27,989 nucleotides of DNA from an uncultured Eubacteriales bacterium (GCA_910585875.1 CAJUIK010000020.1:1-27989), one strand, 5' to 3'; positions 7,479 through 15,561 are shown, counted from the stretch's first letter. The notes: generated by a model not told the origin, from the sequence alone. Made by a program: numbers and translations.

Positions 7479-8615
7479 TTAGCCTTTGAGCTTTTTCGCC
7501 AGAGCGACTACGTCCTCCATGCGGGCGGGGATATCGATGCTCTGGGGGCACTGGCTGCAACACTGGCGGCAGGCCACGCAATGATGAGCCTGCTTACTCT
7601 CGCCCAGAGCGTCGTAATCGGCGATGAACTGGGCTTTGTTCTCAGTCGTGCAATACTGATTGTAGATTTTGAAGACGGCGGGGATATCCACGCCGGCGGG
7701 GCAGTCCATGCAGTACCGGCAGCCGGTGCAGGGCACGGTTTTACTCTGCTTGTAAACGTCGGCGACCTTGAAGAGCAGCTCCCGTTCCTCTTCTGTCAGC
7801 GGCTTGAACTCGTCCATTGTGGCTACGTTGTCGGTCACATGATCCATCGTCGTCATGCCGCTGAGCACAGTCATAACGCCGGGCAGAGAGGCGGCGAACC
7901 GGATAGCCCAAGAGGCGGGGCTGGCCTTGGGATCCGCCTTTTTCAGCATCTCCAGGGCCTCGGGGCACAGGGTGTTCAGCGCGCCGCCCCGGACGGGCTC
8001 CATCACCACCACAGGCAAGCCGGCCTCTTCCAGAATCTCATATTCCCGCTTGGCGTTCTGCATATCCCAATCGTAGTAGTTCAGCTGGATTTGGGCGAAA
8101 TCCCAGGGATAGGCGCGAGCGATCTTCTCCAGAGCCTCCACAGAACCGTGGAAGGAGAAGCCCAGGCGCTTGATGCGGCCGGCCTCTTTTTCTTTTTGCA
8201 AGGTTTCAAAGATATGGTTTTTCTGAATGATTTCCAGCCGGTCCAGATTCAAGGCGTGGCACAGGTAGAAATCGAAATACTCCACCTGGCATTTGTTCAG
8301 CTGCTCTTCAAAATATTTCAGGGTGTCTTCCGGCTTTTCCACCAGCCAGACGGGCATCTTGCTGGCCAGACGGAAGCTCTCCCGGGGATATTTTTTCAGC
8401 GCTTCGCCCACAAACAGCTCGCTTTTCCCCTCGTGATAGGGGTAGGCGGTGTCGTAATAATTGACGCCGTGAGCATAGGCGTAGTCGATCATCTCCTGAG
8501 CCTTTACCTTGTCGATGTCGGATTTTTCCGGGTCGATTTTGGGCAGGCGCATACAGCCGAAGCCCAGCAGGGAAATCTGGTCGTCGGTGTTCTTGTAGTT
8601 GCGTTTGGCGATCAT
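7479..8615 (-). CDS. Aldo/keto reductase with C-terminal 2x[4Fe-4S] ferredoxin-like domain
   Basis: The 378-residue protein has an AKR TIM barrel at about residues 1-285. The tetrad residues are visible as Asp and Tyr in YYDTAYPYHEGKSE, Lys in LASKMP, and His in YLCHALN. The C-terminal region has two CxxCxxCxxxCP clusters, CTGCRYCMDCP and CVACRQCCSQCP, each able to bind a [4Fe-4S] cluster. This is a well-known anaerobe architecture in which the ferredoxin tail could pass electrons to or from the barrel; the substrate is unknown. ATG 8615 follows GGGAGGAA by 8 nt. A MerR-type promoter with a 19-bp spacer lies upstream (8670-8700), so it is probably induced by a MerR regulator not in this window. 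Confidence 0.93.
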   Translation of the reverse strand: MIAKRNYKNTDDQISLLGFGCMRLPKIDPEKSDIDKVKAQEMIDYAYAHGVNYYDTAYPYHEGKSELFVGEALKKYPRESFRLASKMPVWLVEKPEDTLKYFEEQLNKCQVEYFDFYLCHALNLDRLEIIQKNHIFETLQKEKEAGRIKRLGFSFHGSVEALEKIARAYPWDFAQIQLNYYDWDMQNAKREYEILEEAGLPVVVMEPVRGGALNTLCPEALEMLKKADPKASPASWAIRFAASLPGVMTVLSGMTTMDHVTDNVATMDEFKPLTEEERELLFKVADVYKQSKTVPCTGCRYCMDCPAGVDIPAVFKIYNQYCTTENKAQFIADYDALGESKQAHHCVACRQCCSQCPQSIDIPARMEDVVALAKKLKG

Positions 8616-8669
8616 ATTGGGTTCCTCCCTTTCTTTCCGGCGGGATTCGTCCCGCTTCTTTCTGTTTTT

Positions 8670-8700
8670 ATTGTAAGGCTTAGAGTGGGGTGTAAGTCAA
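8670..8700 (-). promoter_or_regulatory. MerR-type promoter/operator of the Fe-S aldo/keto reductase
   Basis: On the minus strand, TTGACT (8700-8695) and TACAAT (8675-8670) are separated by 19 bp. That over-long spacer is characteristic of MerR-activated promoters. Within it lies an imperfect dyad: CTTACAC on one side, and CACTCTAAG, which reads CTTAGAGTG on the other strand. Confidence 0.75.
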
Positions 8701-8743
8701 GGATTTTTTCTCCGGCGGAAGGAGTTTGGAAAAGCCCCTGCCG

Positions 8744-8772
8744 TTGACAAACCGCCCGGTTTCTTTTATACT
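8744..8772 (+). promoter_or_regulatory. Sigma-A promoter of the RimJ-like gene
   Basis: TTGACA (8744-8749), a 17-bp spacer and TATACT (8767-8772). Near-perfect consensus, about 40 nt ahead of the ATG. Confidence 0.85.
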
Positions 8773-8815
8773 TTTTTGCAATCAAATCTCATGATCGGCA
8801 AGGAGGAATCTCGCC

Positions 8816-9373
8816 ATGCTGCCCGCCCAGTATTCCACAAAGAGGCTGTCCATCTCCCTTTCCCGCCCGGCGCTGGCCCCGGCCGCCGCCGATTATATGC
8901 GCCGCAACCGGGATTTCCTATCGCCCTTTGAGCCAGTTCGGCCGCCGGAGTATACGACCCTTCCCTTCTGGCAAAGCCAAATGGAACAGGACGTCCGGCA
9001 GGCGGAGCAGGACCAGGGATATCGCTTTTGGCTCTCGCTGCTGGAAGAGCCGGGGCAAATCGCCGGCATGGCCCAGCTGAGCCAGGTCAGCCGAGGCTGT
9101 TTTCAATCTTGTTACCTGGGCTATCACATGGATCAGAACCTGCTGCGCCAAGGATATATGACGGAGGCCCTGGAACTGGTCTTGTCCCTGGCCTTCGGCC
9201 CCCTGAATTTGCACCGGACGGAGGCCAACGTCATGCCCCGCAACGCCCCCTCTTTGGCGCTTTTGGAAAAACTGGGATTCCATCGGGAGGGCCTGGCCTT
9301 GCGATATCTGAACATCCGCGGCCAGTGGGAAGACCATCTCCGCCTGGCCAAGCTGGCGGACGAAGAAGGATAG
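8816..9373 (+). CDS. RimJ/RimL-type protein N-acetyltransferase
   Basis: The 185-residue GNAT protein begins with the RimJ-like block STKRLSISLSRPALAPAAADYMRRNRDFLSPFEP. It has the acetyl-CoA loop LLRQGYMTEAL and ends with the family signature NLHRTEANVMPRN, then ALLEKLGFHREG and GQWEDHLRLAKL. RimJ/RimL enzymes acetylate N-terminal residues of ribosomal proteins; which protein is modified here is not known. AAGGAGG precedes ATG 8816 by about 10 nt, and a strong promoter and a terminator frame it as a single-gene unit. Confidence 0.9.
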   Translation: MLPAQYSTKRLSISLSRPALAPAAADYMRRNRDFLSPFEPVRPPEYTTLPFWQSQMEQDVRQAEQDQGYRFWLSLLEEPGQIAGMAQLSQVSRGCFQSCYLGYHMDQNLLRQGYMTEALELVLSLAFGPLNLHRTEANVMPRNAPSLALLEKLGFHREGLALRYLNIRGQWEDHLRLAKLADEEG

Positions 9374-9394
9374 GCAACGGCCTTTTGCCCCGCG

Positions 9395-9434
9395 AAAGAA
9401 CCCCCCAGACATGAGCCTGCGGGGGTTCTTTGTA
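9395..9434. terminator. Bidirectional hairpin terminator (RimJ-like gene / GHL10 gene)
   Basis: AAAGAACCCCC (9395-9405) and GGGGGTTCTTT (9421-9431) form an 11-bp stem around a 15-nt loop, with A-rich and T-rich edges on the two sides. It stands between convergent genes. Confidence 0.8.
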
Positions 9435-9439
9435 TGTGC

Positions 9440-11335
9440 TTATTGCTCTTCGTGGCCGCAGGCGGCCTCCAGGATATCCGCCCAAGCCCAATGGGCGTCT
9501 GTCAGGTCGGCGAAGGGGTTTTGCCCCTCCAGCGGCTGGATATGGGCCTGATCCGGCCTGCGGCCCAGAGCGCCGTTGATCAGGCGCACGGCCTCAGCCC
9601 TGGTCACCGGCTTGTCCGGCCGGAAAGTCCCGTCTTCATAACCTCCTGTCCAACCCGCCTGGGCGGCGTAGGCAATGGCCTTGGCGGCCCAATGGCTGGA
9701 GGGCGCGTCGCTGAAACCGGTCTGCCCGTCTCCAGCGGCGGATTCCGGGAAATAAGCGGCCAACATCTTGATCAATTCGGCCCTGGTCACCAGTTTGTCC
9801 GGCCGGAAGGTCCCGTCTTCATAGCCGTTCGCCAAACCGTACTGGGCCGCGAAGCCGATATAGGGGGCGTGCCACTGGTCTTTCACATCGGAGAAGGAAT
9901 GGCGGTAATTCTGCCCCTGGTCGAACAGAGGCGCTCCCTGGTCGTCCACCGTCAGCCGGGCCAACATGGCGGCGGCTTCGGCCCGGTTCAGGCCGTCTTC
10001 CGGGCGGAATAGGCCCTCCGCCCCCTGGATATAGGCGCTGTGCTTCCGGCTCAGCTGGGGCGCGGCTGGAGGCGTTTCCGGCTGCTGGGCCGGCGGCGTC
10101 TCGGGCTGATCCGGCTGTTCCGGCGTCTGCTCCCCTTGGCCGTAGACTCGCCGGTAAAGGGCCGCGATATCTGGGTTGGAGGCCATCAGTTGATAACGAA
10201 AATGAATTTCGCCGTTCACCTGGGGCAGAGTTTTGTTCAGCGCCAGCTGGTCTTCCAGGGCCTGAACGCCGTGCCAGGGGGAGTCCGGCTTTTCGTTGCC
10301 CGCCTGATAATCGGCCATGCCGATATACAGGCGCACGCCGGTCCCGTCCGCCGTCTGGGCCCACCAATTGGCCAGCGTTTTGTAATCGGCGTTTTTATGA
10401 CCGATATACCAATAAATCTGGGGGCATATGTAATCCAGCCAGCCCTCCTTCACCCAACGGCGGGTGTCGGCGTAGGCGGTGAAATAGGTCTGGTTGCCCC
10501 GGGTGTCCGAGCCTTCGGCCATGTCGTCTTTGTTGGCCCAGACGCCGGCGGGGCTGACGCCGAAGGACAGGTCGGGGTCCGCGGCCCGCAGCCGCTCTCC
10601 CAGGTCCTTGATCAGGCGGTTCACGTTGTCCCGGCGCCAATCCGCAATGTCTTTGAATTCCCCGCCATATTGCGCGAAGGTCTGTTGATCGTCAAAATCC
10701 GTCCCGGGGTAAAAATAATCGTCCAGATGAACGCCGTCTACATCGTAATTTTTAGCGATTTCCTCCGCGCCCTGAATCACCAGCTCCCGGGCCTCGGGAA
10801 CGCCGGGATTCAGATAATAATTGCCTTCATGGGCCACAATCCAATCGGAGTGCAGCCGGGCCGGGGACTGAGGGGACATTTTATCCCATTCCTCCTGGCC
10901 GCCCCGGGTGACCCGGAAGGGGTTGATCCAGGCGTGGAGCTCCAAGCCCAGGGAATGGGCTTTTTCCACCCAATAGGCCAGGGGATCAAAGCCCTGGCTG
11001 GGCGCCGACTGTTGGTCGCCCGTCAGATAGACGCTCCAGGGGAAAATATCCGAGGGGTACAGCGAATCGGCGCAGGGGCGCACCTGCAAAAACACGGCGT
11101 TCATGCCCATATCCGCGCTGCCCTGCAAAATCTCGTCGGCCTGCCGGCGCAGCTCGCCGGCGTCTGTGGTGGCCTTCGTCGGATAATCCAGGTTATAGAC
11201 GGTGGAAACCCACACGCCCTTCATATCCGTCCTGGCCGGGTTCTCCCGGGGGCCCGCCCCGGCGCCGCAGGCGCCTGTCAGCATCATCAGACAGAGCAAA
11301 AAACCTGCGCCAAACCGTTTGCAAAACTGTTTCAT
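9440..11335 (-). CDS. GHL10 (DUF187) glycosidase-like lipoprotein with C-terminal SLH repeats
   Basis: The 631-residue surface protein has a signal peptide with a TGAC lipobox (Cys23), then a glycosyl-hydrolase-like 10 domain from about residue 38 (MKGVWVSTVYNLDYP, GMNAVFLQVRP, DGVHLDDYFYP, SFGVSPAGVW, YICPQIYW) to about 385. A Pro/Gln/Glu linker (QPDQPETPPAQQPETPP) leads to SLH repeats from about 430. The SLH block is split: it opens with the second half of a repeat (LNRAEAAAML), contains two full repeats (VTRAELIKML, VTRAEAVRLI), and closes with a first half (FADLTDAHWAW). SLH domains bind secondary cell-wall polymer, so the enzyme is displayed on the wall. GHL10 relatives (such as YngK) are predicted carbohydrate-active; the substrate is unknown. 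I chose ATG 11335 (GGGAG 9 nt upstream) because it starts the signal peptide. Confidence 0.9.
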   Translation of the reverse strand: MKQFCKRFGAGFLLCLMMLTGACGAGAGPRENPARTDMKGVWVSTVYNLDYPTKATTDAGELRRQADEILQGSADMGMNAVFLQVRPCADSLYPSDIFPWSVYLTGDQQSAPSQGFDPLAYWVEKAHSLGLELHAWINPFRVTRGGQEEWDKMSPQSPARLHSDWIVAHEGNYYLNPGVPEARELVIQGAEEIAKNYDVDGVHLDDYFYPGTDFDDQQTFAQYGGEFKDIADWRRDNVNRLIKDLGERLRAADPDLSFGVSPAGVWANKDDMAEGSDTRGNQTYFTAYADTRRWVKEGWLDYICPQIYWYIGHKNADYKTLANWWAQTADGTGVRLYIGMADYQAGNEKPDSPWHGVQALEDQLALNKTLPQVNGEIHFRYQLMASNPDIAALYRRVYGQGEQTPEQPDQPETPPAQQPETPPAAPQLSRKHSAYIQGAEGLFRPEDGLNRAEAAAMLARLTVDDQGAPLFDQGQNYRHSFSDVKDQWHAPYIGFAAQYGLANGYEDGTFRPDKLVTRAELIKMLAAYFPESAAGDGQTGFSDAPSSHWAAKAIAYAAQAGWTGGYEDGTFRPDKPVTRAEAVRLINGALGRRPDQAHIQPLEGQNPFADLTDAHWAWADILEAACGHEEQ

Positions 11336-11420
11336 TGTTCTGTTCTCCCGTATTCTCTTTCTATTTCTATCTGTTCCGCAGCCCGCTCCGGCAGAAAGGC
11401 CTGCGGAAGCGTCTTCGATT

Positions 11421-11429
11421 ATTATATCA
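11421..11429 (-). promoter_or_regulatory. Extended -10 promoter of the GHL10 gene
   Basis: TGATATAAT on the minus strand is a perfect TATAAT with a TGn extension, about 85 nt before the start codon. No good -35 box lies 17 bp upstream, which is acceptable for an extended -10 promoter. Confidence 0.6.
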
Positions 11430-11520
11430 TACATTTCGACCTTTGCGGGCGCCAGATTGCGCATATTTTTCACGAAATCGCCAGAACCCTTCCCTGGGGC
11501 CCTTTCCCGCCCGAACAGAC

Positions 11521-11556
11521 AAAAAAACCGCGCCCGGCGGCTTTCCGGGCGCGGCT
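11521..11556 (-). terminator. Rho-independent terminator of the stalk-domain protein gene
   Basis: On the minus strand, CCGCGCCCGG (11553-11544) and CCGGGCGCGG (11536-11527) form a 10-bp GC stem followed directly by six or more T residues. It separates this gene from the GHL10 gene. Confidence 0.9.
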
Positions 11557-11566
11557 GAAAGGGCGA

Positions 11567-12637
11567 TTATTCCGCTGTGACGGAGATTTGCAAAGAGCCG
11601 TCCACAATGCTCACAGCTTTCTGCTGGGCCAGCAGCTCGAAGACCTGGACAGGGGCCCAAGTGACGCCGGGATCCTGGATTTCCGGCGCAGCGCCAAAGC
11701 TCTGAGGAGCGGAAAGGCCCACGGCCTCTTGGGCGGTTTCAAACTGATAGCTATCCCGGCCCACGGACAGGGACACCTTGCCCTGATCGCTGATCAGCAG
11801 AGTCTCCCGCTTCTGCTGATCCCATTCGACCGTAAAGCCCAGGGCCTCGGCCACCTGGCGCACCGGAACCATCTGCACGCCGTCTTTATTCTGGGTCTTG
11901 ACGCCCAGGGCCTTGCCGTTCACGGAGATTTCCAGCTCTTCCAATTTATTCTGCTCCTGCTGCTCCTGCTGAGGCAGCAGAACCATCCGCTCCGCCCCGG
12001 CCTGGCCGGGGTAGCTCAAAGCCACGATGTCATACCAGGCGAAAAACCGGGTTCCGACCTTCAGATCCTGGGGCGTAACGACGCTTTTGTCCTTCAAGTT
12101 GGACATCTTCGTCTCCTTGGCGGCGCTGACCAGCATGGAGCCGTGATCTGTCAGCACGGCAACCTGGCCGTCGGCCCCTTCCAGAACTTTTTCAACCACA
12201 TGGTATTTGGCGGGAGTCGCCTCGCCCACATTAGTCAGCACGGCGTAAGCGGCGGACTGGGGCGGCAGGCTCCGCGTCATGGCCAGGCTGTAATAGACGT
12301 AAACCTCCTGGCCCTCTTTCAGATCCTGGAGGGAGACGGGAATGCCTGTCGCGTTGTCCAGAAATACCGTCTCGTCGCCCAAATTCAGGGCCAGATCCCA
12401 GGGGGATTTTTCATCCTGAATGGTCACCAGCAGCTGCTTTTCATTTTCCTGCCCGGGCAGGCTTTTGATCACTGCGCGGCCTCCCATGGCGTAGGGGGCG
12501 ATCTGCTGATCTTCCGGCGCAGCCGTCGGATCGTCCGCCGCCGGCTCCGCAGCCAAGACGGGCAGTCCGTTCATCCCCAACAATGCGACGCCGGCCAGAG
12601 CGGCGGCTGTTCTCTTCCAATGATTCATTTTATTCAT
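11567..12637 (-). CDS. Secreted copper-amine-oxidase N-terminal-domain (stalk) protein
   Basis: The 356-residue protein has a signal peptide (residues 1-30, ending VLAAE). The first two thirds is beta-rich and not assigned. From about residue 235, after a Gln/Glu-rich spacer (QQEQQEQNKLEE), comes the Cu_amine_oxidN1 (stalk) motif: ISVNGKALGVKTQNKDGVQMVPVRQVAEALGFTVEWD, then a second strand-helix unit. This domain is common on Firmicute surface proteins and is thought to mediate wall association or protein contacts; there are no catalytic amine-oxidase residues. AAGGAGG precedes ATG 12637 by 8 nt. It lies upstream of the SLH-anchored GHL10 gene, but a strong terminator makes them separate units. 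Its function is unknown. Confidence 0.82.
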   Translation of the reverse strand: MNKMNHWKRTAAALAGVALLGMNGLPVLAAEPAADDPTAAPEDQQIAPYAMGGRAVIKSLPGQENEKQLLVTIQDEKSPWDLALNLGDETVFLDNATGIPVSLQDLKEGQEVYVYYSLAMTRSLPPQSAAYAVLTNVGEATPAKYHVVEKVLEGADGQVAVLTDHGSMLVSAAKETKMSNLKDKSVVTPQDLKVGTRFFAWYDIVALSYPGQAGAERMVLLPQQEQQEQNKLEELEISVNGKALGVKTQNKDGVQMVPVRQVAEALGFTVEWDQQKRETLLISDQGKVSLSVGRDSYQFETAQEAVGLSAPQSFGAAPEIQDPGVTWAPVQVFELLAQQKAVSIVDGSLQISVTAE

Positions 12638-12823
12638 TCTAATTTCCTCCTTGAATGGTCGCGATGCTGCGATTATGGTTTTCTATTTTGTTCGGACGCT
12701 TGATTAGACGGAAGCTTGCCGAAAAAGTTCCCTCTTTCCGCAAAAATTTTTTCATCGGCCGGAGAATTTTTTCTCGGCCAAAAAAGCGCTCCGCCAAAGG
12801 GAGGATTTTCTCACAAAAGGCCC

Positions 12824-12852
12824 TTGCCAAGGCTGGCGGCGCAGGCTATGCT
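12824..12852 (+). promoter_or_regulatory. Sigma-A promoter of the flavodoxin/ferredoxin gene
   Basis: TTGCCA (12824-12829), a 17-bp spacer and TATGCT (12847-12852), about 48 nt before ATG 12900. Confidence 0.7.
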
Positions 12853-12899
12853 ATAAGAAAAGAAAGCGGATACAAAAATTATATGCGGGAGGTTTTCCG

Positions 12900-13586
12900 A
12901 TGAACGTCGTACAAATTCTTTTCAGCCCTACCGGCGGGACCAAAAAAGCGGCGGACATTTTGGCGGCGGATTGGGGCGGCGCTGCCAAAATCATAGATTT
13001 AACCGACCCTCGGGAGGATTTTTCCCGGTTTTCCCTCTCGCCCGACGACCTGGCGCTGATCGCTCTGCCCCCTTATGAAGGGCGGGTTCCCTCCCCCGCC
13101 GCCGCCCGGCTGGCCCAGGTCAAGGGGAACGGCGCTCCCTGCGTTCTGCTGTGCGTATTCGGCAACCGGGCCTTTGACGACACTCTGGCGGAGATGCAGG
13201 ATCTGGCCCAAGCCGCCGGCTTTCAGCCTGCCGCCGCCTTGGCCGCCGCAGCTCAACATTCTATCTTGGGGCAATACGGAGCAGGCAGGCCGGACGATCA
13301 GGACGCCCGGCAGCTGCGGGAGTTCGCCGGGCGCATCGCAGAAAAACTGGAGTCCGGCCGTCTTTCACCCCTGTCTCTGCCGGGCGGCCGGCCCTATCGG
13401 CAGACAAAAGGACTGCCCATGAGGCCCAAGACGGGCGAAAACTGCTCCCATTGCGGCCTGTGCGCCCGGCAATGCCCTGTCCAAGCCATCAGCGCCCAGA
13501 TGCAGACGGATCGGGAAACCTGTATCGTCTGTATGCGCTGCGTCGCCCAGTGCCCCGCCCGCGCCCGGCAAATCGGCGCTTTTTGA
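12900..13586 (+). CDS. Flavodoxin-like protein with 2x[4Fe-4S] ferredoxin domain (EFR1-type)
   Basis: The 228-residue cytoplasmic redox protein opens with a flavodoxin fold whose phosphate loop reads FSPTGGTKKAAD (residues 8-19, FMN binding). It ends in a bacterial ferredoxin domain (about 180-225) with two CxxCxxCxxxCP motifs, CSHCGLCARQCP and CIVCMRCVAQCP. It probably shuttles electrons between FMN and Fe-S clusters. This EFR1-type architecture is frequent in anaerobic Clostridia; its physiological partner is not known. The start is well supported by GGGAGG in the 12 nt before ATG 12900 and a promoter close upstream. It stands alone as one transcription unit and converges on the MFS gene. 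Confidence 0.92.
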   Translation: MNVVQILFSPTGGTKKAADILAADWGGAAKIIDLTDPREDFSRFSLSPDDLALIALPPYEGRVPSPAAARLAQVKGNGAPCVLLCVFGNRAFDDTLAEMQDLAQAAGFQPAAALAAAAQHSILGQYGAGRPDDQDARQLREFAGRIAEKLESGRLSPLSLPGGRPYRQTKGLPMRPKTGENCSHCGLCARQCPVQAISAQMQTDRETCIVCMRCVAQCPARARQIGAF

Positions 13587-13674
13587 TTCTCCGCCGCCAA
13601 CCTCCTCATGAAAAAAAAGCTGTCCGGCCGCAAGGAAAATCAGCTGTTCCTTTGATTGGGCTTCCCTGTGCGCC

Positions 13675-13713
13675 AAAAAGCCGCCTGTCCCCTGCAAAGG
13701 ACAGACGGCTTTT
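13675..13713. terminator. Bidirectional terminator (MFS gene / flavodoxin-ferredoxin gene)
   Basis: AAAAAGCCGCCTGTCC and GGACAGACGGCTTTT form a long stem with one G-U or mismatch position and a short loop. T tracts of four (plus) and five (minus) follow. It lies between two convergent genes. Confidence 0.87.
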
Positions 13714-13714
13714 C

Positions 13715-14893
13715 TCATGCTTCCCGGGCCCGCAGGCTGAGCAGGAACAGGGCGTAATAGAGGGCTGTCAGCGCCAGATAAATCCTCCAGGCGCCGGCAT
13801 ATCCCCAGGCGCTGTCTGCCAAAAGGCCGGAGAAAAAGGGGCCCGCCGCCGCGCCGGCGGTGAAAAACAGGTTGACGGAACCCAGGGTGGCGGCGTAATC
13901 CTCCTTGGGGAAAAGCCGGGCCGAGCCGTAAGAGGGCCAGAGAGAGGGCATACACAGGCTCAGGCCATAAGTCAGGGCGAAGAGATAGAGCAGCTTGCCC
14001 TCTCCCCCCGCCGTCAGCAGCAGCAGGCTGATCGCCGACAGCGTTCCCGCCGTCAGCAGAGACCGGGCGGGCCCCGCCTTGTCAAAGAGCCATCCGCCCA
14101 GCATACTGCCCGCCAGCGCAAAGGCGGCCAGCAGAGAGCCCACGTTGGCCGCCAGCGCGGCGGGCAGGCCCAAGGAAGCCAGATAGGGCTGGACATGGAC
14201 CTGGACGCCCGAGACGATGGCGCCCATCAAAAAAACGCCGCCGGCAAACAGCAGGAACCGGGGCTGATTGAGGGCCGGCCCTTTGCCCTTCTGCTTCTGC
14301 CGCCCTTCCGGCGCCCCTTTGGGCATGGAGACGCAAAACAGGCACAGGGGCAGGGCTATGGCCAGCATGGCCAAGCCTAAAAAGCGATAAGTCCAGGCAG
14401 GCCCCCGGGCCGCCAGCAGGCGGCTGACCGCCTGCATCCATACAAAGGAGCCCGCACCGGCGCCGGCAAAAGCCAGGCCCATCATAGACCCTCGCTTTTC
14501 TGGAAACCAAGCGGATATCATGGCGGAAAGGGGGATCACCGTCAGCGCCGCGGCCCCTAGCGCCACTACCACGGCGACGAGATAGAAAGCCGCCGCAGAC
14601 CGGGCGAAGCCATAGGCGAAAAACCCGCCGCCGGCCAGCAGCGCCCCCAGCAGCATCACGGGCCGCAGCCCCAGGGCGCCTACGGCCCGCCCCACGGCCG
14701 GCGAGGCCAAGGCGATCACAATGGCGCTCAGCGTAAACAAAAAAGAAAATGATTTCAGCGAAAGGCCATATTGGCTGACCACAGGGTGAATAAACAGGCT
14801 GTGGATGGTATTGATAATACTGTAGGGCCCCGCCATGATCAAAAACGCGGCGCCCAGCGCGGCCCATTTGCGATAATCGCTCCGCTCGTTCAT
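13715..14893 (-). CDS. Major facilitator superfamily transporter
   Basis: The 392-residue, very hydrophobic protein has about 12 membrane helices in two halves joined by a charged loop (PKGAPEGRQKQKGKG, near residue 200). The loop between helices 2 and 3 carries SPAVGRAVGALGLRPVM, the MFS signature region. It resembles the OFA/monocarboxylate-like MFS group in general layout, but I cannot name a substrate. Two ATGs are possible: for ATG 14899 the GGGAGG touches the start codon, while for ATG 14893 it stands 6 nt away, so I chose 14893. A TATACT box (14931-14926, minus) is the likely -10. It is a single gene between its promoter and a strong terminator. Confidence 0.9.
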   Translation of the reverse strand: MNERSDYRKWAALGAAFLIMAGPYSIINTIHSLFIHPVVSQYGLSLKSFSFLFTLSAIVIALASPAVGRAVGALGLRPVMLLGALLAGGGFFAYGFARSAAAFYLVAVVVALGAAALTVIPLSAMISAWFPEKRGSMMGLAFAGAGAGSFVWMQAVSRLLAARGPAWTYRFLGLAMLAIALPLCLFCVSMPKGAPEGRQKQKGKGPALNQPRFLLFAGGVFLMGAIVSGVQVHVQPYLASLGLPAALAANVGSLLAAFALAGSMLGGWLFDKAGPARSLLTAGTLSAISLLLLTAGGEGKLLYLFALTYGLSLCMPSLWPSYGSARLFPKEDYAATLGSVNLFFTAGAAAGPFFSGLLADSAWGYAGAWRIYLALTALYYALFLLSLRAREA

Positions 14894-14925
14894 ATTCATC
14901 CTCCCAGTTCGCGTTTGTTTCCCTT

Positions 14926-14931
14926 AGTATA
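14926..14931 (-). promoter_or_regulatory. Probable -10 box of the MFS gene
   Basis: TATACT on the minus strand, about 33 nt before the chosen ATG. No consensus -35 is visible at 16-18 bp. Confidence 0.4.
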
Positions 14932-14988
14932 AACGGCAAACCGAGCAAATATGTACAGAAGGGTTGTTTCAGCCCGCAAATTGCGGAT

Positions 14989-15441
14989 TTAAAAGCCCCT
15001 GAGATCCGCCTGAGTGAAGGCTTCAAAATAGCCGCCAATCACAAAATAACCGTCGCCTTTTGCAACGCCTTCCAAAGCGTGAAAATCGATAAAAGCCTTG
15101 TCATAGGGCAGATAGGCGGCCAGATCCTGAGGCACGGCAGACACATCGGCCCGGCCGGCGAAGTGCGACTTCAATTCCTCCTCGGACAGGGTGGAATAGA
15201 CCAGAATCCCAGCCCAGATTTCTACATGGTTGCCCGTTCCTGTTGTGTTGCCCACAAAGGAGGTTGTTTCCACCAGCTCTGTGCCGGCCGGCAGCTCCAG
15301 CTGGGCCAGTTCTCTTTCAATCTGCCGCGCTCGAAAATCGTTCGCCAGCGCGCCGCCGAAGAGCAGATAGCAAAGGCCCAGCAAGAGCGTTAACCCAACG
15401 CCCCGCCCCACAACCTTCAAACTTTTTTTGCGCGTCTTCAT
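14989..15441 (-). CDS. Hypothetical membrane-anchored protein
   Basis: The 150-residue protein has a basic N-terminus (MKTRKKSLKVVGRG), one membrane helix (about residues 14-35) and an outward domain of about 115 residues. This domain holds ELPAGTELVETTSFVGNTTG and HVEIWAGILVYSTLSEEELKSHF, which look like one alpha/beta domain of a secreted type. I do not recognise a named family. A GGGGG stretch precedes ATG 15441. A hairpin with a T tail on the opposite strand (15468-15503) lies in its upstream region, and it may be read from the tRNA promoter because no other promoter is evident. Its role is unknown. Confidence 0.7.
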   Translation of the reverse strand: MKTRKKSLKVVGRGVGLTLLLGLCYLLFGGALANDFRARQIERELAQLELPAGTELVETTSFVGNTTGTGNHVEIWAGILVYSTLSEEELKSHFAGRADVSAVPQDLAAYLPYDKAFIDFHALEGVAKGDGYFVIGGYFEAFTQADLRGF

Positions 15442-15467
15442 CGCCCCCTATCCGAGATATCGCGCAG

Positions 15468-15503
15468 CAGGGCGGCGCCCAAACCCGGCCGCCGCCCTGT
15501 TTT
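15468..15503 (+). terminator. Hairpin in the upstream region of the 150-residue protein gene
   Basis: CAGGGCGGCG (15468-15477) and CGCCGCCCTG (15490-15499) form a perfect 10-bp stem, followed on the plus strand by TTTT. On the minus strand there is no T tract, so for the minus-strand gene it would be a leader hairpin rather than a terminator. Confidence 0.5.
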
Positions 15504-15517
15504 CGTCGAATATGCAA

Positions 15518-15555
15518 CAAATCCGAACTTCTTCATCAGAAAAAGTCCGGATTTG
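15518..15555 (-). terminator. Hairpin downstream of the tRNA cluster
   Basis: CAAATCCGGACTT and AAGTTCGGATTTG (minus strand) form a 13-bp stem with one G-U pair, 7 nt after the tRNA-Val 3' end. The T tail is poor, so termination may be partial. Confidence 0.5.
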
Positions 15556-15561
15556 CTGATT

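Noticed and set aside
10040..12703. 887-codon open frame on the plus strand
   Set aside because: It runs antisense through the GHL10 and stalk-domain protein genes, which have signal peptides, clear domains, ribosome binding sites and terminators. High GC makes long antisense frames common; its translation shows no domain.
12655..12903. 82-codon plus-strand frame overlapping the flavodoxin/ferredoxin start by ATGA
   Set aside because: The sigma-A promoter at 12824-12852 lies inside it, no ribosome binding site precedes it, and the basic composition looks random. The overlap appears to be chance.
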